A stretch of DNA of 64,000 nt from Pseudomonas pisciculturae. GTDB lineage: Bacteria; Pseudomonadota; Gammaproteobacteria; Pseudomonadales; Pseudomonadaceae. A model generated the notes under the pieces. The model was given only the letters and a program-made list of their open reading frames with translations. It searched no databases and was not told the DNA's origin. Positions within the stretch are counted from its first letter, which is position 1. Every line of letters starts with the position of its first letter. Below, piece after piece: positions 25,750 through 34,866 of this stretch. The stretch lies in NCBI RefSeq assembly GCF_015461805.1, contig NZ_JACVZE010000001.1, positions 124,001 through 188,000 of the forward strand. Direction: 5' to 3'. The position numbers and the translations under genes were made by a program.

Positions 25750-26399
25750 TTGAGCAATCCTTTTGGAGTCAGCGAGCGTTGCAGCCATTGCAAAAGCAGG
25801 TCGGCGAAGATGGCCAGGAGACTGACCAGCACGGCGCCAACGATCAGCATCGACATGTCGCTGCGGCTGATGGAAGCCAGAATAAGTACACCCAGGCCAC
25901 CGGCGCCGATGGTGGCGGCGATGGTCATTACACCGATGTTCATCACCACGGCGGTGCGTACACCGGCGAGGATCACCGGCACGGCAATTGGCAGTTCAAC
26001 CATGCGCAGGCGCTGGCCGAAGGTCATGCCGATGCCTTTGGCGGCTTCGCGAATACCCGGTTCCACGCCGGTGAGGGCGAGGTAGGTGTTACGCATGATC
26101 GGCAATAGGGAGTAAAGGAACACGGCGGTGATCGCCGGCATCGGGCCCAGGCCTTGACCGAATTTGGAGTAAAACGGCAGCAGCAGGCCGAACAGCGCGA
26201 TGGACGGCACGGTCAGCAACACTGTGGCGCTGGCTTGCAGCGGGCCGGCCAAGGTCGGGAAGCGCGTCATCAACACGCCCAGGGGCACGCCCACGACGAT
26301 AGCCAGGATGACCGCAATGCCGACCAGGGTGATGTGCTGCCCGGTCAGATGCAGCACTTGGGCCCAATCAAGATGGGAAAAGGCGTTTAAAAATTCCAT
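25746..26399 (-). CDS. opuCB: Osmoprotectant ABC transporter permease (first of two)
   Basis: 217-residue inner-membrane permease with about five hydrophobic helices and the cytoplasmic EAA-type loop (GIREAAKGIGMTFGQRLRMVELPIAVPVI) that contacts the ATPase. It overlaps the ATPase gene by 4 bases and follows the binding-protein gene by 12 bases. Shorter than the other permease of the operon; together they form the heterodimeric channel. Confidence 0.88.
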   Translation of the reverse strand: MEFLNAFSHLDWAQVLHLTGQHITLVGIAVILAIVVGVPLGVLMTRFPTLAGPLQASATVLLTVPSIALFGLLLPFYSKFGQGLGPMPAITAVFLYSLLPIMRNTYLALTGVEPGIREAAKGIGMTFGQRLRMVELPIAVPVILAGVRTAVVMNIGVMTIAATIGAGGLGVLILASISRSDMSMLIVGAVLVSLLAIFADLLLQWLQRSLTPKGLLK

Positions 26400-26411
26400 G
26401 TCTTCTCCTCG

Positions 26412-27305
26412 TTAGTTGATCGGATGCTGGCGCAGGAAGTCTGCGGCAACAGCGGAGGGGCTTTCGTGGTCGACGTCGACCCGCGCATTCAACTGGCGCA
26501 TGGTTGCGTCATCGAACAGGGCGGCCAGTGGCTTGAGTTCGGCGGCCAGTTGCGGGTGCTTGTCGAGATACTCCTGACGGATCACTGGCGCGGCGGTGTA
26601 GTCCGGGAAGTAGTGCTTGTCGTCTTCCAGCAGCTTCAATTTAAACGCGTTGAGGCGACCGTCGGTGGTGTAGACCAAGCCTGCGAATACCTGGCCGTTT
26701 CGCAGTGCGGTGTAGACCAGGCCGGCGTCCATCTGTCGAGTGTTTTTGCGGGTCAGGTTCATGTCATAGAGCTTGACCATGCCTGCCAGGCCGTCGGAAC
26801 GGTTGGCGAACTCGGTGTCCAGAGCCACCAGGCGATTGGCCTTGGCGTCTTGCGCTACGGCTTGGGTCAGGTCGCTGATGCTGTTGATCTCAGGATGTTC
26901 CTGCGCGACTTTCTCTGGCAGCGCCAGGGCATAGGTGTTGCTGAAGCGCGACGGCGAGAGCCAGACCAGGCCTTTTTTCGCGTCGAGTTCTTTCACCCGA
27001 GCGTAGGATTGTTCGCTGTCGAGTTTCTCGTCGACATGGTTGTAGGCCACCAGCGACACGCCGGTGTATTCCCAGATCAAATCCAGTTGCCCGCTTTCCT
27101 GGGCACTGCGCGCCAGGTTGCTGCCCAGGCCGCCGGTCACGCGAGTGTCGTAACCCTTGGTGCGCAGGTACTGGGAGGTGATTTCGGCCAGCAGGGTCTG
27201 TTCGGTGAACACCCGGGCACCGATACGGATCACCGGTTTTTCGGCGGCTTGCGCAAACCCTGCACACAGCAGGACGCAGCCTAATATCAAGCATAGTTTT
27301 TTCAT
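26412..27305 (-). CDS. opuCC: Osmoprotectant ABC transporter periplasmic binding protein
   Basis: 297 residues with a cleavable signal peptide (MKKLCLILGCVLLCAGFAQAA). The mature part is an OpuAC/OsmF-type solute-binding protein: IRIGARVFTEQTLLAEI, the tripartite LDLIWEYTGVSL motif, and GLVYTTDGRLNAFKL. It most likely binds betaine, choline or carnitine; the specificity cannot be read from sequence. A 20-base gap separates it from the preceding permease gene. Confidence 0.88.
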   Translation of the reverse strand: MKKLCLILGCVLLCAGFAQAAEKPVIRIGARVFTEQTLLAEITSQYLRTKGYDTRVTGGLGSNLARSAQESGQLDLIWEYTGVSLVAYNHVDEKLDSEQSYARVKELDAKKGLVWLSPSRFSNTYALALPEKVAQEHPEINSISDLTQAVAQDAKANRLVALDTEFANRSDGLAGMVKLYDMNLTRKNTRQMDAGLVYTALRNGQVFAGLVYTTDGRLNAFKLKLLEDDKHYFPDYTAAPVIRQEYLDKHPQLAAELKPLAALFDDATMRQLNARVDVDHESPSAVAADFLRQHPIN

Positions 27306-27325
27306 GTGAATTCCTTTGCCAAGCC

Positions 27326-28042
27326 TTAAGACGGACGCAACCCGCGTTCCAGCCAGAGGCGGCTGGCCATGGTCACCAGACCGTCAAGCAGCAACGCCAG
27401 CAACGCGGTGCACGCGGCGCCGAGTAGCAATTGCGGCTGATTGTTCAGGGCGATGCCAGGGAAGATCAGACTGCCCAGGCTGTTGGCGCCAATCAGGAAC
27501 GCCAGCGGGGCGGTACCTACGTTGATTGCCAGGGCCACGCGCACACCACCGATGATGATCGGCACAGCGTTGGGCAGTTCCACGCGAAGCAGCACCTGGC
27601 GCGGCGTCATGCCGATGCCGGTGGCGGCTTCTTTCAGGGAGCCCTGGACGTTTTTGAGGCCTTCGTAGGTGTTGCGCACGATGGGCAGGAGGGAGGCGAG
27701 GAACAGGGCGAAGATCGCCGGGCCGCTGCCGATGCCGAGTACGCCAAGCGCGATGGCCAGTACGGCCAGGGGAGGGACGGTGTTGCCGATGTTGAAAATC
27801 TGCATGAAGCGCTCTGCGCGCCCGACCATGTTCGGTCGGCTGAGCAGGATACCGGCGGGGATGCCCACAATCAGGGCTGCCAGCATGGAGACTAGAACAA
27901 GGATCAAATGAGCTTGCAGGTAAAACAACAAATCGTCGCGGTACAGTTCGATCGTGTTGATGCCGATCCAGTGGACCAGCAGGGCCAAGAGGGCGACGAC
28001 AACCGCACCTCCTATCAGCCCTTTGCCATAGCGAATAGCCAC
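27326..28042 (-). CDS. opuCD: Osmoprotectant ABC transporter permease (second)
   Basis: 238-residue permease and first gene of the operon. GTG at 28042 (AGGAG 7 bases upstream) gives MAIRYGKGLIGG with a membrane helix directly behind; the longer frame to 28141 adds a non-membrane Cys/His stretch and is not favoured. About six hydrophobic segments and the ATPase-contact loop (SLKEAATGIGMTPRQVLLRVELPNAVPII) are visible. The promoter must lie in the 28043-28373 gap shared with prfC. Confidence 0.87.
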   Translation of the reverse strand: MAIRYGKGLIGGAVVVALLALLVHWIGINTIELYRDDLLFYLQAHLILVLVSMLAALIVGIPAGILLSRPNMVGRAERFMQIFNIGNTVPPLAVLAIALGVLGIGSGPAIFALFLASLLPIVRNTYEGLKNVQGSLKEAATGIGMTPRQVLLRVELPNAVPIIIGGVRVALAINVGTAPLAFLIGANSLGSLIFPGIALNNQPQLLLGAACTALLALLLDGLVTMASRLWLERGLRPS

Positions 28043-28373
28043 AGGCGGACTCCTTTTTTCTTCTGTCGGCGAGCACATTTCCGAGCGGCAATGCCATTCC
28101 TGGCTGTCGGCGAATGTGATCGCGAAAAGCAGCTCGTCCATACCGGCAACGCGGTATTAATCCGAGCCATGAGCGCAGCCTCGTCAGGCTAACTTGCTGA
28201 TTTTTCAGCCCCTGTTCCGAGTGCGTTAGCAGGGGAGTGGACGTCTCGACCTTTTAAAAGGTTCCATACTTGGCAGCATTTAGCCACCCCCAATCGGGTG
28301 AACGGTGGTCCGGCCCCTTGGGTTTGCGCTATACTCGCCGCCCTTTTTTGACTCACCTGCCAGGCGATTTCCC
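28043..28373. other. Divergent promoter region between the OpuC operon and prfC
   Basis: 331 bases without a credible gene. It must contain the start signals for both divergent units. I see no clear inverted repeat or known operator; open frames running into it from either side look like artefacts of long reading frames. Confidence 0.6.
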
Positions 28374-29957
28374 ATGACCCACCAGGCCGCCGAAGTCGCG
28401 AAACGCCGCACTTTCGCCATTATTTCCCACCCCGATGCCGGTAAAACCACCATCACCGAGAAACTCTTGCTGATGGGCAAGGCAATCGCGGTGGCTGGCA
28501 CGGTGAAATCCCGCAAATCCGACCGCCATGCAACATCCGACTGGATGGAAATGGAGAAGCAACGGGGTATTTCCATTACCACGTCGGTCATGCAGTTCCC
28601 GTATCGCGACCACATGGTCAACCTGCTCGACACCCCGGGCCACGAAGACTTCTCCGAAGACACCTACCGCACCCTGACCGCGGTGGACTCGGCGCTGATG
28701 GTGCTCGACGGCGGTAAAGGCGTCGAGCCACGTACCATCGCGCTGATGGACGTGTGCCGCCTGCGCGACACGCCCATCGTCAGCTTCATCAACAAACTCG
28801 ACCGCGACATCCGCGACCCCATCGAGCTGTTGGATGAAATCGAAGCCGTCCTGAAGATCAAGGCCGCGCCGATCACCTGGCCGATTGGTTGCTACCGCGA
28901 CTTCAAGGGTGTGTACCACCTGGCCGACGACTACATCATTGTCTACACCGCCGGCCACGGTCATGAGCGCACCGAAACCAAGATCATCGAGAAACTCGAC
29001 TCGGACGAAGCCCGCGCCCACCTGGGTGACGAGTACGACCGTTTTGTTGACCAGTTGGAACTGGTGCAGGGCGCCTGCCATGAGTTCAACCAGCAGGAGT
29101 TCCTGGACGGCCAACTGACCCCAGTTTTCTTCGGGACCGCGTTGGGCAACTTCGGTGTGGACCATGTACTCGACGCAGTCGTCGACTGGGCGCCAAAGCC
29201 TCTGGCCCGTGTGGCCAACGAGCGCACCGTCGAGCCGGTTGAAGAGAAATTCACCGGCTTTGTGTTCAAGATCCAGGCGAACATGGACCCCAAGCACCGC
29301 GACCGCATCGCGTTCATGCGCATCTGCTCCGGGCGATACGAAAAAGGCATGAAGATGCGCCACGTGCGCACCGGCAAGGACGTACGCATCGGCGACGCCC
29401 TGACGTTCTTCTCCTCCGAGCGTGAACAGCTCGAAGAAGCCTACGCCGGCGACATCATCGGCCTGCACAACCATGGCACTATCCAGATCGGCGACACCTT
29501 CACCGAAGGCGAAGCGCTGGGCTTCACCGGTATCCCGCACTTCGCCCCGGAACTGTTCCGCCGCGTACGCCTGCGCGATCCGCTGAAATCCAAGCAACTG
29601 CGCCAAGGTTTGCAGCAACTGGCGGAAGAGGGCGCCACACAGGTGTTCTTCCCCGAGCGCAGCAACGACATCATCCTCGGCGCCGTCGGTGTGCTGCAGT
29701 TCGATGTGGTCGCCAGCCGTTTGAAAGAGGAATACAAGGTCGAGTGCTCGTATGAGCCGATCACCGTGTACTCCGCGCGCTGGATCGATTGCAGCGATAA
29801 GAAGAAGCTGGAAGAGTTCTCCAACAAGGCCGTGGAAAACCTCGCGATCGACGGCGGTGGTCACCTGACCTACCTAGCCCCGACCCGGGTGAACCTGGCG
29901 TTGATGGAGGAGCGGTGGCCGGATGTGAAGTTCCGCGCGACCCGCGAGCACCATTAA
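28374..29957 (+). CDS. prfC: Peptide chain release factor 3
   Basis: 527-residue translational GTPase that recycles RF1/RF2 from the ribosome after peptide release. The G-domain motifs are HPDAGKTT (P-loop), RGISITTSV (switch I), [14 protein letters not shown] (G3) and NKLDRD (G4). The start at 28374 gives [14 protein letters not shown], the family N-terminus; the in-frame ATG at 28305 is rejected. The gene is a single transcription unit with a strong terminator behind it. Confidence 0.97.
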   Translation: MTHQAAEVAKRRTFAIISHPDAGKTTITEKLLLMGKAIAVAGTVKSRKSDRHATSDWMEMEKQRGISITTSVMQFPYRDHMVNLLDTPGHEDFSEDTYRTLTAVDSALMVLDGGKGVEPRTIALMDVCRLRDTPIVSFINKLDRDIRDPIELLDEIEAVLKIKAAPITWPIGCYRDFKGVYHLADDYIIVYTAGHGHERTETKIIEKLDSDEARAHLGDEYDRFVDQLELVQGACHEFNQQEFLDGQLTPVFFGTALGNFGVDHVLDAVVDWAPKPLARVANERTVEPVEEKFTGFVFKIQANMDPKHRDRIAFMRICSGRYEKGMKMRHVRTGKDVRIGDALTFFSSEREQLEEAYAGDIIGLHNHGTIQIGDTFTEGEALGFTGIPHFAPELFRRVRLRDPLKSKQLRQGLQQLAEEGATQVFFPERSNDIILGAVGVLQFDVVASRLKEEYKVECSYEPITVYSARWIDCSDKKKLEEFSNKAVENLAIDGGGHLTYLAPTRVNLALMEERWPDVKFRATREHH

Positions 29958-29977
29958 GGTCTGAGCGGTAAGAAGAA

Positions 29978-30007
29978 GGGTGAAGCCGTGATGGCTTCAC
30001 CCTTTTT
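29978..30007 (+). terminator. Intrinsic terminator after prfC
   Basis: Perfect 10-bp stem GGGTGAAGCC/GGCTTCACCC with a GTGAT loop, followed by TTTTT. It lies 21 bases after the prfC stop. Confidence 0.92.
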
Positions 30008-30029
30008 CATGCCCAACACAAATCAAAAC

Positions 30030-30119
30030 TGTGGGAGCTGGCTTGCCTGCGATAACGGTGTATCAGTCGCCAATATGCAAGCTGACCCACCGCTATCGCA
30101 GGCAAGCCAGCTCCCACAG
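30030..30119. repeat. Paired REP element (REPIN), GTGGGAGCTGG type
   Basis: Inverted halves TGTGGGAGCTGGCTTGCCTG and its complement, tips outward. The internal part is nearly the same as in the pair at 14694 (both contain AAGCTGACCCACCGCTATCGC), so the two are recent copies of one element. Confidence 0.9.
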
Positions 30120-30200
30120 TTTGGTCTTCACTAGGCTTGGCATTGGCGAGAACCGTATATCGGGTCTAGTTTTTACCCACTGACCCTAAAGGAGACCGCT

Positions 30201-30446
30201 GTGTTTAGCATTCAACGCGTTATCCATCTGGTTCTACTCGCCGGCCTGGCATTACCCACCCTCCCAGCGCTGGCCGACGCCGGCACACCCCAATGGAAAG
30301 ACACTGGCCCCGTCACCAAGCGCAAGCAGAACGAGGTCAACTCCGGCAGTTGGAAGCCCCAGGCCCAACCTGCGCCCAAGGAAGACGCCGAAAACCCCTA
30401 TAACGAAGGGGAAGACAGCGAAACCTACGACGACGGCGATACCTGA
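30201..30446 (+). CDS. Small secreted protein with acidic C-terminus
   Basis: 81 residues, not a named family. GTG start with GGAG 6 bases before it. A clear signal peptide (about 1-26, ending PALADA) is followed by a short mature chain that is basic first (VTKRKQNEV) and then strongly acidic (EDAENPYNEGEDSETYDDGDT). Export to the periplasm or beyond is likely; the function is unknown. It is followed by a second small protein of the same build at 30544. Confidence 0.6.
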   Translation: MFSIQRVIHLVLLAGLALPTLPALADAGTPQWKDTGPVTKRKQNEVNSGSWKPQAQPAPKEDAENPYNEGEDSETYDDGDT

Positions 30447-30543
30447 TCAGCGATTGGCGCAAACCCTGGAACGGAACTAGCTTGATTGACAGCGCCGGTC
30501 GAACGCTGGCGCACGTGATTCACTGACTGGACGGAAATCGACC

Positions 30544-30795
30544 ATGACTATTTTTCAACGTTTAGTGCTGTTGTTGAAAGTGTTGGTTCTATTAACGCTG
30601 GGCACTGCCACTGCATGGGCCAATACCCCCGTGCAGAACCAGGCGCCTGGGTTTGTGGCGGCTAAGAACTTGCAGTTGGCCAAGAGCGAGTCAGAAGCCG
30701 GCGACAAAGGCCAAGGCGGCTCCGAAGATGACGACGACCAGCAAGCCCCGCCGGACGATGATGACGGCGGCAGCGAAGGTGACAGCGATACCTGA
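30544..30795 (+). CDS. Second small secreted acidic protein
   Basis: 83 residues. A signal peptide (about 1-26, ending TAWA) precedes a short region and a highly acidic tail rich in Asp, Glu, Gly and Ser (GGSEDDDDQQAPPDDDDGG, ending GDSDT). The layout mirrors the gene at 30201: leader, short linker, acidic end, final Asp-Thr. They may be diverged duplicates. The acidic tails would suit cation or basic-protein binding, but this is a guess. Confidence 0.55.
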   Translation: MTIFQRLVLLLKVLVLLTLGTATAWANTPVQNQAPGFVAAKNLQLAKSESEAGDKGQGGSEDDDDQQAPPDDDDGGSEGDSDT

Positions 30796-30866
30796 GCCGA
30801 GGCGAAAAAAAGCCCCATCTACCGGACTGATGCGCAATCCGACGGGTGGGGCAGTAGAACGCATGC

Positions 30867-30900
30867 AATGCCCTGGGCTTAATCCGCCAGGGCATTTTTG
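30867..30900 (+). terminator. Terminator between the acidic-protein genes and dppF
   Basis: Stem AATGCCCTGG/CCAGGGCATT with a 10-base loop and TTTTG. Convergent with dppF, whose stop begins at 30908. A second imperfect GCCCCA...TGGGGC stem lies just upstream. Confidence 0.8.
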
Positions 30901-30907
30901 TTGCGGG

Positions 30908-31879
30908 TCACGCCACGAATTGCTCCGCATAGTGGCAAGCCACTTGGCGGTTATCCAGCGCCCGCAATTGCGGCTCCTCGGTGCTGCACCGCGCCGTCGC
31001 ATACGGGCAGCGCTTGTGAAACGCACAGCCAGGCGGCGGGTTCAGCGGGTTGGGCAACTCGCCGACGATCTTGATCTTCGGCTTGTTCGGGTCCGGGTGG
31101 ATGGTCGGGGTGGCCGACAGCAGCGCCTGGGTGTACGGGTGCAGCGGGCGGGCGTAGATGTCTTCCTTGGGGCCGACTTCAACCGGGCGGCCGAGGTACA
31201 TCACCATCACGTCGTCGGCCACGTGTTGCACCACCGCGAGGTTGTGGGAAATGAACACGTAGGCGGTGTTGAATTCCTGCTGCAAGTCCATGAACAGGTT
31301 GAGCACCTGGGCCTGGATCGACACGTCCAGCGCCGAAGTCGGTTCATCCGCCACCAGCACTTTAGGTTGCAGCATCATGGCGCGAGCCAGGGCGATACGC
31401 TGGCGCTGGCCGCCGGAGAACATGTGCGGGTAACGGTGGTAGTGCTCGGGGCGCAGGCCCACTTGCTTCATCATCGCCTGCACTTTTTCGCGGCGTTCGG
31501 CGGCAGACAGGTTGGTGTTGATCAGCAGCGGCTCGCCCAGTTGATCACCGACTTTCTGCCGTGGGTTCAACGAGGCATACGGGCTCTGGAACACCATCTG
31601 CACGTCTTTGCGCAGTTGTTTGCGCTGGGCCTTGTCGGCGCCGGCGACTTCCTGGCCGGCGATTTTCAACGAGCCCGAAGATGGCTCTTCAATCAGCGTG
31701 AGCGCACGGGCGAGGGTGGATTTGCCGCAACCCGACTCGCCAACCACCGCGAGGGTCTTGCCAGCTTCCAGCTCGAAGGACACACCATTGAGGGCGCGGA
31801 CCGTGGCGTGGCCCTTGAACAGGCCACGGGACACTTCATAGTGACGGGTCAGGTCGCGGGCGGTAAGAACGACGGCCAT
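30908..31879 (-). CDS. dppF: Dipeptide ABC transporter ATPase DppF
   Basis: 323-residue ATPase of the peptide/nickel (Opp/Dpp) class. Walker A GESGCGKST, signature FSGGQRQRIALARAM, Walker B VLVADEPTSALDVS. The C-terminal extension carries the cysteine-bearing block GCAFHKRCPYATARC seen in Dpp/Opp ATPases. It is the last gene of the dpp locus; its ATG shares one base with the dppD stop (TAATG). Confidence 0.94.
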   Translation of the reverse strand: MAVVLTARDLTRHYEVSRGLFKGHATVRALNGVSFELEAGKTLAVVGESGCGKSTLARALTLIEEPSSGSLKIAGQEVAGADKAQRKQLRKDVQMVFQSPYASLNPRQKVGDQLGEPLLINTNLSAAERREKVQAMMKQVGLRPEHYHRYPHMFSGGQRQRIALARAMMLQPKVLVADEPTSALDVSIQAQVLNLFMDLQQEFNTAYVFISHNLAVVQHVADDVMVMYLGRPVEVGPKEDIYARPLHPYTQALLSATPTIHPDPNKPKIKIVGELPNPLNPPPGCAFHKRCPYATARCSTEEPQLRALDNRQVACHYAEQFVA

Positions 31880-32847
31880 TACGCCACCTCCTGGTTCAAG
31901 GGGTAGAAGCAGCGCGCAAGGCTGTTGGTTTTCGGGTCAAGACCCGGGCGCTGGGTACGGCAGCTCTCCTGCACATACGGGCAGCGCGGCGACAGCAGGC
32001 AACCTTGCGGGCGGTCATAACGGCCCGGAACGATGCCGGGCAGCGTGGCCAGACGCGTGGCGCCCAGGCTGTGCTCGGGAATCGCCTTGAGCAGTGCTTC
32101 GCTGTAAGGGTGTGCCGGGATGTCGAACAACTGCGGCACCTGGCCAACTTCAACGGCTTGGCCGGCATACATCACGCACACGCGCTGGGCGGTTTCAGCC
32201 ACCACTGCGAGGTCGTGGGTGATGAGTACCAGGCCCATGTTCTGCTCTTTTTGCAGGGCCAGCAGCAGCTCCATGATCTGCGCCTGGATGGTCACGTCCA
32301 ACGCGGTGGTCGGTTCATCGGCGATCAGCAGTTTCGGTTCGCCGGCAATCGCCATGGCGATTGCAACACGCTGGCTCATACCGCCGGACAGTTGGTGCGG
32401 GTAGGCGTCCATGCGGCTGGCGGCGCCGGGGATTTCGACCTTTTCCAACAGTTCGATGGCACGCTTGCGCGCTTGCTTGCCGGACATTTTCAGGTGCAGG
32501 CGCAGCACTTCTTCAATCTGGAAACCCACGGTGTAGCTGGGGTTCAGCGCGGTCATCGGGTCTTGGAAGACCATCGCCAGATCTTTGCCGACGATCTGGC
32601 GGCGCTGGCGGTTGCTCAGTTTGAGCATATCCTTGCCGTCAAAGGTTAGCGCGTCGGCGGTGACGATGCCGGGGTGCTCGATCAGGCCCATCAGCGCCAT
32701 CATGGTCACGGATTTACCCGAGCCCGACTCGCCAACGATCGCCAGTACTTCGCCCTTGTCGACCGAAATGTCGAGGCCATCGACTACCGGTACGGCAGTC
32801 TTGTCGCCGAAGCGCACGTTGAGATTCTTGATTTCTAACAGTGACAT
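31879..32847 (-). CDS. dppD: Dipeptide ABC transporter ATPase DppD
   Basis: 322-residue partner ATPase. Walker A GESGSGKS, signature [14 protein letters not shown], Walker [15 protein letters not shown], and the C-terminal motif [15 protein letters not shown]. The start at 32847 (GAGGAG upstream) is preferred to the longer frame from 32907. Gaps are 10 bases to dppC and a one-base overlap with dppF, so the four core genes form a tight unit. Confidence 0.94.
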   Translation of the reverse strand: MSLLEIKNLNVRFGDKTAVPVVDGLDISVDKGEVLAIVGESGSGKSVTMMALMGLIEHPGIVTADALTFDGKDMLKLSNRQRRQIVGKDLAMVFQDPMTALNPSYTVGFQIEEVLRLHLKMSGKQARKRAIELLEKVEIPGAASRMDAYPHQLSGGMSQRVAIAMAIAGEPKLLIADEPTTALDVTIQAQIMELLLALQKEQNMGLVLITHDLAVVAETAQRVCVMYAGQAVEVGQVPQLFDIPAHPYSEALLKAIPEHSLGATRLATLPGIVPGRYDRPQGCLLSPRCPYVQESCRTQRPGLDPKTNSLARCFYPLNQEVA

Positions 32848-32857
32848 GGGAATCTCC

Positions 32858-33775
32858 TCAGGCGGCGTTCTTGAGTTTTGGGTCCAGCGCATCGCGCAGG
32901 CCGTCACCCATCAAGTTGATTGCCAGCACGCTGAGCAAAATGGTCAAACCCGGCAAACTCACTACCCACCAGGCGCGTTCGATGTAGTCACGGGCCGAGG
33001 CCAGCATGGTGCCCCACTCAGGGGTTGGCGGTTGTACGCCAAGGCCGAGGAAGCCCAGCGCGGCGGCATCGAGAATCGCCGAAGAGAAACTCAGGGTCGC
33101 CTGCACGATCAGCGGCGCCATGCAGTTGGGCAGCACGGTGATGAACATCAGGCGTGGCAAGCCGGCGCCAGCGAGGCGGGCGGCGGTCACGTAGTCACGG
33201 TTCAGTTCGCCCATCACCGCTGCGCGGGTCAGGCGCACATAGGACGGCAACGAAACGATGGCGATGGCGATCACAGTGTTGATCAGGCCAGGGCCGAGGA
33301 TCGCGACAATGGCAACGGCCAGCAGCAGCGAGGGCAGGGCGAGCATGATGTCCATCAAGCGCATGATGGTCGGGCCGAGCAAGCGCGGGAAGAAGCCGGC
33401 GAACAAGCCCAGCAGGATGCCCGGAATCAGCGACATCACCACCGACGACAAACCGATCAGCAACGACAGGCGAGAGCCCTGGATCAGGCGCGAGAGCAAG
33501 TCACGGCCCAGTTCATCGGTACCGAGCAGGAACTGGATCTGCCCGCCTTCCAGCCACGACGGCGGGGTCAGCAGGAAGTCACGGTATTGCTCGCTCGGGT
33601 TATGCGGCGCGACCCAAGGGGCGAAAATCGCGCAGAACACGATCAGCAACATGAAAAACAGGCCGGCAACCGCGCCTTTGTTTTTGGAAAAGGCTTGCCA
33701 GAATTCTTTGTACGGGGACGGGTACAGCAGGCTTTGATCGACTGCTGACACGGGAGTAGGTGTGGTCATGGTCAT
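32858..33775 (-). CDS. dppC: Dipeptide ABC transporter permease DppC
   Basis: 305-residue inner-membrane permease of the OppC/DppC family. An N-terminal soluble stretch precedes a first membrane helix (about 36-58); the rest has five more helices and the ATPase-contact motif in a cytoplasmic loop ([23 protein letters not shown]). ATGs at 33775 and 33769 are both possible. It begins 4 bases after the dppB stop. Confidence 0.93.
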   Translation of the reverse strand: MTMTTPTPVSAVDQSLLYPSPYKEFWQAFSKNKGAVAGLFFMLLIVFCAIFAPWVAPHNPSEQYRDFLLTPPSWLEGGQIQFLLGTDELGRDLLSRLIQGSRLSLLIGLSSVVMSLIPGILLGLFAGFFPRLLGPTIMRLMDIMLALPSLLLAVAIVAILGPGLINTVIAIAIVSLPSYVRLTRAAVMGELNRDYVTAARLAGAGLPRLMFITVLPNCMAPLIVQATLSFSSAILDAAALGFLGLGVQPPTPEWGTMLASARDYIERAWWVVSLPGLTILLSVLAINLMGDGLRDALDPKLKNAA

Positions 33776-33779
33776 GATC

Positions 33780-34790
33780 TCAGCGCTGGTGACGGATGCG
33801 TGGGTTGGCGAAGCCGTAGAGGATGTCCACCACGAAGTTCACCAGGATCACCAGACAGGCGATCAGCAAAATGCCGTTTTGCACCACCGGGTAGTCCCGC
33901 GCGCCAATGGCTTCGATCAGCCATTTGCCGATGCCGGGCCACGAGAAGATGGTTTCGGTCAGTACCGCGCCCGCCAACAGCGTGCCGACTTGCAGACCGA
34001 CCACGGTCAGTACCGGAATCAGCGCGTTGCGCAGGCCGTGGACGAACACCACGCGTGCCGGCGACAGGCCTTTGGCCTTGGCGGTACGGATGTAGTCTTC
34101 GCGCAGTACTTCGAGCATCGATGAGCGGGTCATCCGCGCAATTACTGCCAGCGGGATGGTGCCCAGCACGATGGCCGGCAGGATCAAGTGGTGCAGCGCG
34201 TCCCAGAAGGCGTCAGGTTCGTCAGCCAGCAGGGTGTCGATCAGCATGAAGCCGGTGCGCGGCTCGATGTCGTAGAGCAGGTCGATACGCCCGGAAACCG
34301 GGGTCCAACCCAGGCTTACCGAGAAGAACATGATCAGGATCAGGCCCCACCAGAAGATCGGCATCGAATATCCCGCCAGGGAGATGCCCATCACCCCATG
34401 GTCGAACAGGGACCCTCGCTTCAAGGCCGCGATCACCCCGGCCAACAAGCCCAGGATACCGGCGAACAACAGGGCGGCCATGGACAGTTCCAGGGTCGCG
34501 GGGAACAGGGCGGTGAACTCGGTCCACACGCTGGTGCGGGTACGCAGGGATTCGCCAAGGTCGCCTTGGGCGAGCTTGCCGACGTAGTCCAGGTATTGCG
34601 CGTACAGCGGCTTGTTAAGGCCAAGGCGTTCCATTGCCTGTGCGTGCATCTCGGGGTCGACGCGCCGCTCGCCCATCATGACTTCGACGGGGTCGCCAGG
34701 GATCATGCGTATCAACGCAAACGTGAGCAACGTGATGCCGAAAAACGTGGGGATCAATAACCCCAATCGGCGGGCAATAAAACTAAACAT
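33780..34790 (-). CDS. dppB: Dipeptide ABC transporter permease DppB
   Basis: 336-residue permease of the OppB/DppB family: N-terminal helix (MFSFIARRLGLLIPTFFGI), a long periplasmic loop with GDPVEVMMGER, and a C-terminal block of helices with the ATPase-contact loop (EDYIRTAKAKGLSPARVVFVH). The start at 34790 removes 14 unlikely residues of the longer frame. It lies 76 bases downstream of dppA4, with a hairpin in between. Confidence 0.93.
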   Translation of the reverse strand: MFSFIARRLGLLIPTFFGITLLTFALIRMIPGDPVEVMMGERRVDPEMHAQAMERLGLNKPLYAQYLDYVGKLAQGDLGESLRTRTSVWTEFTALFPATLELSMAALLFAGILGLLAGVIAALKRGSLFDHGVMGISLAGYSMPIFWWGLILIMFFSVSLGWTPVSGRIDLLYDIEPRTGFMLIDTLLADEPDAFWDALHHLILPAIVLGTIPLAVIARMTRSSMLEVLREDYIRTAKAKGLSPARVVFVHGLRNALIPVLTVVGLQVGTLLAGAVLTETIFSWPGIGKWLIEAIGARDYPVVQNGILLIACLVILVNFVVDILYGFANPRIRHQR

Positions 34791-34826
34791 CTTGTCGTGT
34801 ACCTCAATCAGCCGGTTAGGCAAGTT

Positions 34827-34852
34827 CGGCACTGCCCAGGTGGGCGGTGCCG
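34827..34852 (-). other. Intercistronic hairpin between dppA4 and dppB
   Basis: Twelve-base arms CGGCACTGCCCA and TGGGCGGTGCCG with one mismatch and a very short loop. No T-tract follows on the - strand, so this looks more like an mRNA-stabilising or attenuating stem than a full terminator. Confidence 0.7.
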
Positions 34853-34866
34853 AGCGTTTTTCTTAT

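Noticed and set aside
28045..28141. N-terminal extension of the first OpuC permease with Cys and His residues.
   Set aside because: A GTG with a well-placed AGGAG starts the protein directly before its first membrane helix; the extension has no family support.
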